Assembly (NCBI RefSeq): GCF_030247195.1
Contig: NC_080672.1
Location: 308,667,115 to 308,731,114 of the forward strand
From: Topomyia yanbarensis
Lineage: Eukaryota; Arthropoda; Insecta; Diptera; Culicidae
DNA: 64,000 bases
Direction: 5' to 3'
Shown: piece by piece, positions 58,346-64,000 of the stretch
Numbering within the stretch: position 1 is the stretch's first letter
Layout of the letters: every line of letters starts with the position of its first letter
Position numbers and translations under genes: made by a program
The notes under the pieces: generated by a model
Told to the model about the DNA's origin: nothing
Database searches by the model: none
What the model saw: the letters and a program-made list of their open reading frames with translations, nothing else

Positions 58346-61317
58346 GAGTCACACAGCTAAATCTTAACCATTGTGCAGCAGCCCAACAGCTGCTGTGGCA
58401 GTCGGTCTCGGAGTCGAGGACAGATGTCGCCCTCTTATCAGACCCGTACAGCATCCCTGCTGGCAACGGCAATTGGGTGTCGGACGGGTCTGGAATGGTG
58501 GCAATCTGTACAACGGGAAGGTTCCCGGTTCAAGAGGTAATACACCCCTCCGCCGAGGGTGTGGCGATTGCCAAGATCAATGGTGTGTTCTATTGCAGCT
58601 GCTACGCCCCACCAAGGTGGCCAATAGAACAGTTCTACCAGATGATCGACAGGCTCTCGTCGGACCTCGTGGGCCGGAAACCGGTAGTAATAGCGGGAGA
58701 CTTCAACGCTTGGGCAGTGGAGTGGGGCAGCCGCTGTACAAATAGCAGGGGTCAAGCGCTAATGGAAGCGTTTGCGAAACTCGATACTGTGCTAGCTAAT
58801 GATGGCTCCGCTAGTACATTCCGTAGAAACGGAGTGGAGGCGTGGATTGATTTGACCTTTGCCAGCCCGAGTCTGGCTCCAGGCATGGAATGGAGGGTAG
58901 ACGAAGGCTACACCCATAGTGATCATTTAGCAATCCGCTTTAAGATCAACTATGGTGTGCAGCATCCGAGGGCGGGAGATCCCTGTCAGGTAAGCGGGTG
59001 GAAGTCCAATCACTTCGACAGCGAAGCTTTCACCGCGGCCCTGGGACTGGAGGCCAACACCGACAGTCTAAGCGGGGATGCGCTGGTAGCTGTTCTATCA
59101 CGCGCGTGCGACGCCACTATGCCGAGAAAAACACTGCCAAGAAACGGCAGATGCCCGGTATACTGGTGGAGTGCCGAGATTGCAGCTCTACGGTCAGCCT
59201 GCCTCAGAGCTAGACGTAGGATGCAAAGAGCTCGCACCGAGGATGCAAGAGAGAACCGCCGTGAAGTGTTTCGAGCTGCGAAATTAGCCCTTAACAAGGC
59301 TATTAAAAGCAGCAAGAGAGCGTGTTTCGACAACCTGTGTGAGAGTGCCAACGCGAATCCGTGGGGCGACGCCTACCGGATTGTGATGGCCAAGACCAAA
59401 GGGGGCTCCTCACCCCCTGAACGGTCTCCGGACCGGTTGGCAACGATTATCGAAGTACTCTTCCCGTCTCGAGCCACAAGCCCCTGGCCACCTGCACTAC
59501 AAGACAGTGCGGGCACGGTCGAAATGGTGGCTCCAGTGACGAACGAAGAACTACTCGCAGTGGCTAAATCCCTAGCAATGAACAAAGCTCCAGGGCCGGA
59601 TGGAGTCCCGAACAACGCTCTCAAGGCAGCGATCATAGCGAACCCGAACATGTTCAGGCTAGCTATGCAGAGATGCCTTGACGAGTGCCGTTTCCCCGAT
59701 AGATGGAAAAGGCAGAAACTGGTGCTGTTGCCGAAGCCCGGGAAGCCGCCAGGCGACCCATCGGCGTACAGACCAATCTGTCTGATAGACACGACTGGCA
59801 AACTGCTTGAGAGGATCATCCTCAACAGGCTCACCCCGTACGCGGAAGGTACGGACGGTCTGTCAAGCAACCAGTTTGGCTTTCGGAAGGGTAAGTCCAC
59901 AGTGGACGCTCTCAACTCAGTGATAAACACTGCCGAGATAGCGATCCAACGAAAAAGGCGAGGTATTCGATACTGTGCGTTAGTGACACTTGACGTGAAG
60001 AATGCATTCAACAGAGCAAGCTGGGATGCCATCACGCTCTCGTTACACCGGCTTAGCCTACCGGTGGGTCTGTACCGGATCCTGGAAAGTTACTTCCAAA
60101 ACCGCGTACTGCTATACGAGACCGATGCCGGTCAGAAAAGGGTTCCGATTACCGCCGGAGTCCCGCAGGGCTCGATCCTAGGCCCGGTGCTATGGAACCT
60201 CATGTATGACGGGGTTCTGAGACTGAAGTTCCCTCCTGGGGTCAAGATCGTCGGCTTTGCCGACGACGTAACCTTGGAGGTCTACGGGGAGTCAATTCCT
60301 GAGGTAGAACTAACCGCAGAACACGCGATTAGCACGGTGGAGGAATGGATGAGCGCGAGAGGCCTGGAGCTCGCTCATCATAAGACGGAGGTAGTTATCG
60401 TCAACAACCGCAAGTCGGCACAACATGCAGTTATCCATGTGGGAGAAGTCGCGATCACTTCACAGCGAAGTCTGAAGTCTCTCGGAGTCATTATAGACGA
60501 CAAGCTGACCTTCGGCAGCCATGTCGACTATACGTGCAAGAGAGCGTCGACTGCTGTTGCGGCACTATCGAGAATGATGTCCAACAGCTCAAAGGTGTGC
60601 GCCAGTAGACGTAGGTTACTGGCAGGCGTTGCCGTATCTATCCTCAGGTACGGCGGCCCGTCATGGTCAAGAGCACTGAGGGTAACCAGTTACCTACAGA
60701 AACTGGAGAGCACCTACCGCGTGATGTGCCTCAGAGTGATATCTGCCTACCGCACGGTATCACACGATGCATCCTGCGTGATAGCGAGCATGATGCCAGT
60801 CGGGCTGGTCATTCGGGAAGATGAGGAGTGCTTTGAGCTACGTGGAAATAGGGGAGCCCGCGAGCGCACCAGGGTGACCTCGGTCGCCAGATGGCAGCGT
60901 GAGTGGGACAACTCCTCGAAAGGTAGGTGGACCCACCGGCTGATACCTAGCATATCGAGCTGGGTGGGAAGACCCCATGGGGAAGTTCACTTCCACCTGA
61001 CACAATTCCTGTCAGGCCATGGCTGTTTCCGTCAGTACCTCCACAGGTTCGGGCACGCGGAGGTCCCAGTCTGCCCGGACTGCCCAGGTGTAGATGAAAC
61101 TGCCGAACACATACTGTTCGTATGTCATCGGTTCGACGTCGAAAGAAGAGCAATGCTTGACGTCTGTGGCTGGGACACAACCCCGGATACCCTTATCCAG
61201 CGGATGTGTCAAACGGTGGAGAAGTGGAACGCAGTCTCGGCTGCTACCATCCAGATTGCCAGTAGGCTACAGGTAATCTGGCGAACCGAGCAACAGACGG
61301 CGGGCACGGCTAACTAG
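58342..61317 (+). CDS. Waldo/R1-like ORF2: endonuclease and reverse transcriptase
   Basis: 991 codons. It opens with RVTQLNLNHCAAAQ, the normal first residues of R1-clade endonucleases, yet no ATG is near; the frame begins at GTG inside the GTGA overlap with the ORF1 stop, so termination-reinitiation is the likely expression mode. Endonuclease is about 1-200: N8, GDFNAWAVEWGS (119-130), SDH (193-195). At the usual catalytic Glu position (SEPY in relatives) this copy reads SDPY (D34). RT is about 410-720 with APGPDG, SAYRPICL, GVPQGS and FADD (639-642). A C-terminal knuckle C911-C914-H923-C928 follows. RNase H is absent, as expected. No frameshift or nonsense codon. Confidence 0.9.
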   Translation: MRVTQLNLNHCAAAQQLLWQSVSESRTDVALLSDPYSIPAGNGNWVSDGSGMVAICTTGRFPVQEVIHPSAEGVAIAKINGVFYCSCYAPPRWPIEQFYQMIDRLSSDLVGRKPVVIAGDFNAWAVEWGSRCTNSRGQALMEAFAKLDTVLANDGSASTFRRNGVEAWIDLTFASPSLAPGMEWRVDEGYTHSDHLAIRFKINYGVQHPRAGDPCQVSGWKSNHFDSEAFTAALGLEANTDSLSGDALVAVLSRACDATMPRKTLPRNGRCPVYWWSAEIAALRSACLRARRRMQRARTEDARENRREVFRAAKLALNKAIKSSKRACFDNLCESANANPWGDAYRIVMAKTKGGSSPPERSPDRLATIIEVLFPSRATSPWPPALQDSAGTVEMVAPVTNEELLAVAKSLAMNKAPGPDGVPNNALKAAIIANPNMFRLAMQRCLDECRFPDRWKRQKLVLLPKPGKPPGDPSAYRPICLIDTTGKLLERIILNRLTPYAEGTDGLSSNQFGFRKGKSTVDALNSVINTAEIAIQRKRRGIRYCALVTLDVKNAFNRASWDAITLSLHRLSLPVGLYRILESYFQNRVLLYETDAGQKRVPITAGVPQGSILGPVLWNLMYDGVLRLKFPPGVKIVGFADDVTLEVYGESIPEVELTAEHAISTVEEWMSARGLELAHHKTEVVIVNNRKSAQHAVIHVGEVAITSQRSLKSLGVIIDDKLTFGSHVDYTCKRASTAVAALSRMMSNSSKVCASRRRLLAGVAVSILRYGGPSWSRALRVTSYLQKLESTYRVMCLRVISAYRTVSHDASCVIASMMPVGLVIREDEECFELRGNRGARERTRVTSVARWQREWDNSSKGRWTHRLIPSISSWVGRPHGEVHFHLTQFLSGHGCFRQYLHRFGHAEVPVCPDCPGVDETAEHILFVCHRFDVERRAMLDVCGWDTTPDTLIQRMCQTVEKWNAVSAATIQIASRLQVIWRTEQQTAGTAN

Positions 61318-61565
61318 TGATTGGTTAGCTGGAGCGAAAAAGGCCAAGCGCAAAATAAGAGAGTGAATGGTCTGTTCATGCCGAGGTAGGTTGGCGCAGC
61401 GAATGGCAACCGCGTAAGGGGTAAACCCAGCCACCCCGAAGCAAGACAGAAGAGTGAGTGTATAGGCGTATAAGTGGACTGCCTCATGCCAAGACGGGAG
61501 GGTCGTAGCGTAGTATGTTGGAACTAAGCTATCGATGCCTCATGGCGTGGCAGAGGAGTGAAAGG

Positions 61566-61980
61566 GTGAGCATCCAAGTCAGTCTCACACTGCATGTTAA
61601 GGGTGAGCATAAAAGTCAGCCTCACAGGTTGGTAGCAAGCAAGGAATGAAAAAGGTGAGCACAAAAGTCAGCCTCGCATGGTATGTCAGAAGTGGGGCCT
61701 AAGAAAAATGTCCCACATGGGATGCCAGAGGGAGTGACAAAGGTACAATAGAGTGGCACGATTGAGAGTGAATCAGGTGATAGGGTGAGCACCCAAGTCA
61801 GCCTCACATGTATGGGTAGGGCGAGCACAAAAGTAAGCCTAGCAAGGAATGAGTAAGGTGAGCACACAAGTCAGCCTCGCATGGAACGTAAAAGGTGAGC
61901 ACAAAAGTCAGCCTCATGTGGGAGTGTTTGAGAGCGAATCAAAGTGTGATTGAGAGAGCACCCAAGTAAGCCTCATACAG
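61566..61980 (+). repeat. Eight GTGAG...CTCAC hairpin motifs in the Waldo-like 3' UTR
   Basis: The motif GGTGAGCACAAAAGTCAGCC followed by TCACATG recurs about eight times (near 61565, 61602, 61654, 61784, 61830, 61857, 61893 and 61950) at irregular 30-100 bp spacing. In most copies GTGAG can pair with the following CTCAC or CTCGC around a 13-nt loop. The conserved loop GCACAAAAGTCAGC suggests an RNA recognition role. Confidence 0.75.
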
Positions 61981-62553
61981 GATGTATGATCGCGCGAGTG
62001 AGAGTGAATGAGTACACTTAGTACAGCCATCCCCCCAGAAGTAATACCGAGAGGTAGTTCCTGGGAGGAATGATGGCGGAGCCCAATGGAGTTTAGTCGG
62101 TATTAATGGCTGGTCACCATTCGAGTCCGACACGCCCCCAGTGCACCCCGTGTGGTAGATTGGACCCTACCGTTAGCACGTGTACTGGGCTAGGACATAA
62201 AGGTCTTCTCCATTGTAAAAAAAAAAAAACACATACACACACACATACAGACTTTTTCCGATCTCGACGAACTGAGTCGAATGGGATATGACACTCGGCC
62301 CTCCGGGCCGGGATTAGGTTGACGTTTTTCAGAGTGATTGCATAACCTTTCTATATGAGAAAGGCAAAACGTTTACAGAAAAAACTATTATAACTTTTTC
62401 AAAAATAAATTAAAAATTCTGCAAAAAATCATAAGCACGCATAATACCTTCCCACATTACAGCTTAATGAGTTTTGAAGGATTGAAATCTTTTTAGAGAG
62501 ATATGCAGGTTTAGCTGAAAACCTGGTCAAGTCTCCCCAAGTTCCCCTAGATG

Positions 62554-62865
62554 TGTCAAAATATATTCCCCTTAGTATTACTAAAAAAAAAATTAAATTT
62601 AAAAAAAAATCCTAATTATTATATCATATTTTCAAGAAACTTAAATTGTAAGTCAAAAGAAATTTGAATCTCAATAAAAAATGAAATTATTGTGCATCGA
62701 GAATTTCAGACGCATGCATTTTGTGCGCAAGACAAATATGCGGTTAATTACAGGTTTTAGTTTGTTCCAAACTTTCGAGTGGGTCCTCTCTCAGTTATTT
62801 TCGAGTGAGTATTACCACACATACTACCCACGGAATCCGCCGGCCCTGCGCCGATCCCATAAATA
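62554..62865. other. AT-rich 3' flank of paralogue D
   Basis: No gene. An ATTAAA hexamer (minus strand, 62866-62871) about 40 bp past the D stop codon is the likely polyadenylation signal. Confidence 0.45.
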
Positions 62866-62909
62866 TTTAATCACATAAAATTATAAACATTTGTAGGCTC
62901 AAAAAATGG

Positions 62910-63526
62910 CTAAGCAATGTTGAGCATCCTTCGTCGGTTTTTTACGTATAGTCTCACACCGTTCAATATCCAAAGCTGTCCGATGGAGAGTGCTGAAAAA
63001 ATTGCCTAATTATTAACACATTCTGCACAGTTTAATTATTTGGCTTACCTAAAAATAAAGCAATTAAGACCAGAGCCACAGCACCTTCCCTCTTCCGATA
63101 GATTGGTTCACCATTCAACATCCGGATGGAAACGGACGTGATCACATTCATGGTGATTATAAAATCGAAAATAATCGTAAAAACAGTATTAGCCACAACG
63201 TTTGCGATGTTTGCCTATAAATAAAATAGTTATGTGATGTTCTTAGTATAATCTTGGGATAGATAAAAACCGTGCTAATTCCGATCATCAGGAATATGTT
63301 GAAAGTTAGAAACAAGGCCGCCATCATGAGCTTAGTGAACGAATCGACGTCACATCCATTCCCTGTCAAACAGAATAGTAAACCATTTAGAATAATGTTT
63401 GGTATATCACTTCCAACACTCACTCATTAGGATATTCGTAGCTGCGACACCTTCAATAATCGAAAACACGATACAACCAGTAGCGTAAACATAGCCGACC
63501 ACTCGGAACCGTTCCACTTCTAGCAT
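62910..63526 (-). CDS. Small four-pass membrane protein, paralogue D
   Basis: Exons (in order of reading): 63526-63424, 63362-63271, 63214-63049 and 62992-62910 (stop TAG). Intron phases are 1, 0, 1 and exon 2 is again 92 nt. The exon 2 donor (ACG|GTTTTT) is weak, but its position is conserved. The product is 147 aa, starting MLEVERFRVVGYVYATGCIV; an in-frame TAA just upstream fixes the start. Four hydrophobic spans are visible. The tail motif reads GQLWILNGVRLYVKN, with Q where A-C have E. The protein ends earlier than the others, with an arginine-rich tail. It lies about 29 kb from C across the nested composite element and on the same strand as B and C. Function unknown. Confidence 0.75.
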
Positions 63527-63600
63527 GGTTTAGTAAACCGAACCACTGTTGTTTACTAGAAACTTGTCCGACAAACAGACCAGCTTACTGCACGATTTAT

Positions 63601-63797
63601 TCAAGTTTCTTGTACTGTACCCATCTGATTTGGGAAAGCGACTCCGACATTCGCACTGAGGTTTTTGGTCTTTGGTGTTTTCTTATCTTTCCAACGGTTG
63701 GAAATGACGACACCCAGCATGGTCTTAAGCTGATCCAAAGCCTCGATGCAAACTTGGTCGATAATCCTAACTCGCAATGCACCTGAGCCGGTCACAC
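63601..63797 (-). CDS. Terminal exon of an unidentified gene (3' end only)
   Basis: An acceptor (ATCACAG| at 63803-63798) opens a frame in phase 1 reading GVTGSGALRVRIIDQVCIEA and, further on, TMLGVVISNRWKDKK, ending ...NQMGTVQET at TGA (63603-63601). The stop overlaps an AATAAA signal (TGAATAAA). About 65 aa, mostly amphipathic helix then a basic stretch, with codon use like a real gene. I do not recognise the family. Upstream exons would lie beyond the window; 63798-64000 looks intronic. Its end is only about 70 bp from the start codon of paralogue D. Confidence 0.6.
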
Positions 63798-63803
63798 CTG
63801 TGA

Positions 63804-64000
63804 TGACCACATTTCAAAAAATAGAATGTTTAAGGAATATTGCAATTTCCCCATTGCATCTATGATGTACTCTAGAATATGATAAACAGTCACTGCGTGC
63901 GACAGTAAATAAATAATAGGTTGATATCTAACCAAATAACTTATGAAAATTATATTTTGTTATCAGAAAATAAAATAAAAATGTTTCTAAGCTTCGCAAC
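63804..64000. other. AT-rich, probably intronic sequence
   Basis: No coding frame. It has the composition of an intron upstream of the terminal exon at 63601-63797. Confidence 0.4.

Larger units (their letters stand above)
56524..62231 (+). mobile_element. Full-length Waldo/R1-clade non-LTR retrotransposon in an ACAY microsatellite
   Basis: Both flanks are the same CA/TA-rich (ACAY) microsatellite: CACACATACACACACA before and CACATACACACACACATAC after the A tail (about 62218-62230). Layout: 5' UTR 56524-56872, ORF1, ORF2 overlapping by 4 nt, long 3' UTR with repeated hairpins, poly(A). ORF2 has APE endonuclease, RT and a C-terminal CCHC but no RNase H, as in R1-clade elements. Insertion into ACAY repeats is the reported target preference of Waldo elements. 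Both ORFs are intact, so it may be young. Confidence 0.88.
49369..62370 (+). repeat. Tandem 519-bp unit (about 2 copies), split by two retrotransposons
   Basis: The unit runs from GGCCGGGATTAGGTTGACG through CCTTTCTATATGAGAAAGGC, TGTTTTATGCACCTTG, a TTCCGGAACC block and a CA-rich tract to GACACTCGGCCC. The period is 519 bp (ATGCACCTT at 55693 and 56212). Pieces lie at 49369-49516, 55688-56523 and 62232-62370. The I-type element separates the first two, the Waldo-like element the last two. Confidence 0.75.
48105..62549. mobile_element. Host DNA transposon of a nested composite (26-bp TIRs)
   Basis: TAGGGGAACATGGGG... at 48105-48130 and TAGGGGAACTTGGGG... (complement of 62524-62549) match at 24 of 26 positions. 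GATG lies directly outside both ends (48101-48104 and 62550-62553). Subterminal CAAGTCTCCCC words recur at 48785-48840. Subtracting the two retrotransposons leaves about 2.5 kb, including tandem 519-bp units. No transposase was recognised; a 4-bp duplication would fit Sola- or Chapaev-type elements, but this is unproven. Confidence 0.6.

Noticed and set aside
61622..61867. Minus-strand frame across the Waldo-like 3' UTR
   Set aside because: Antisense shadow of the repeated GGTGAGCACAAAAGTCAGCC motif.

Overview
This window looks like a stretch of a TE-saturated, AT-rich insect nuclear genome, most likely a culicine mosquito (Aedes-type). The basis is the combination of a mariner-type element with a DD37E-like transposase, an R1-clade element inserted in an ACAY-type microsatellite (the known habit of mosquito Waldo elements), I-clade and LOA-like non-LTR elements, a BEL/Pao remnant, and many TA- and TTAA-flanked foldback elements. 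Species assignment is inference.

Host genes. I find four intron-containing paralogues that encode very small four-pass membrane proteins: A (9930-10623, +), B (32002-32693, -), C (33801-34446, -) and D (62910-63526, -). All have four exons with intron phases 1-0-1, an exon 2 of exactly 92 nt, and a shared N-terminal signature (Met, short hydrophilic lead, F/Y-R, then G-[YFH]-[IV]-[YF]-A). They also share an E/Q-L/M ... G-[IV] ... Y motif at the end of the last membrane span. They read as an old tandem cluster pulled apart by repeat insertions; their biochemical role is unknown to me. A fifth, unrelated gene ends just upstream of D (terminal exon 63601-63797, -). A possible damaged secreted-protein exon lies divergently upstream of A.

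Repeats, left to right. 1.3-4.1 kb: Transib-like foldback broken by a TA-flanked Tc1-like element. 4.9-6.2 kb: dead mariner/ITmD37E element. 6.6-9.3 kb: RT pseudogene hit by a second Transib-like foldback, itself hit by a TTAA MITE. 11.5-14.3 and 17.7-20.3 kb: two copies of a second foldback family. 12-15.4 kb: fragments of an I-type retrotransposon with a hAT-like MITE. 23.2-24.9 kb: LOA-like pseudogene. 24.95-31.7 kb: BEL/Pao remnant with a 3.5-kb piggyBac-like element in its putative LTR. 36.9-47 kb: MITEs, foldbacks and I-type fragments. 48.1-62.55 kb: a composite in which a DNA transposon with 26-bp TIRs contains a 519-bp tandem unit. One unit is split by a full-length I-type element (49517-55687, two intact ORFs) and another, inside its CA-rich tract, by a full-length Waldo/R1-type element (56524-62231, two intact ORFs).

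I saw no rRNA genes, CRISPR arrays or bacterial features. The only tRNA-like sequence is a possible SINE head at 6640. All family assignments rest on motifs read by eye, without database searches.
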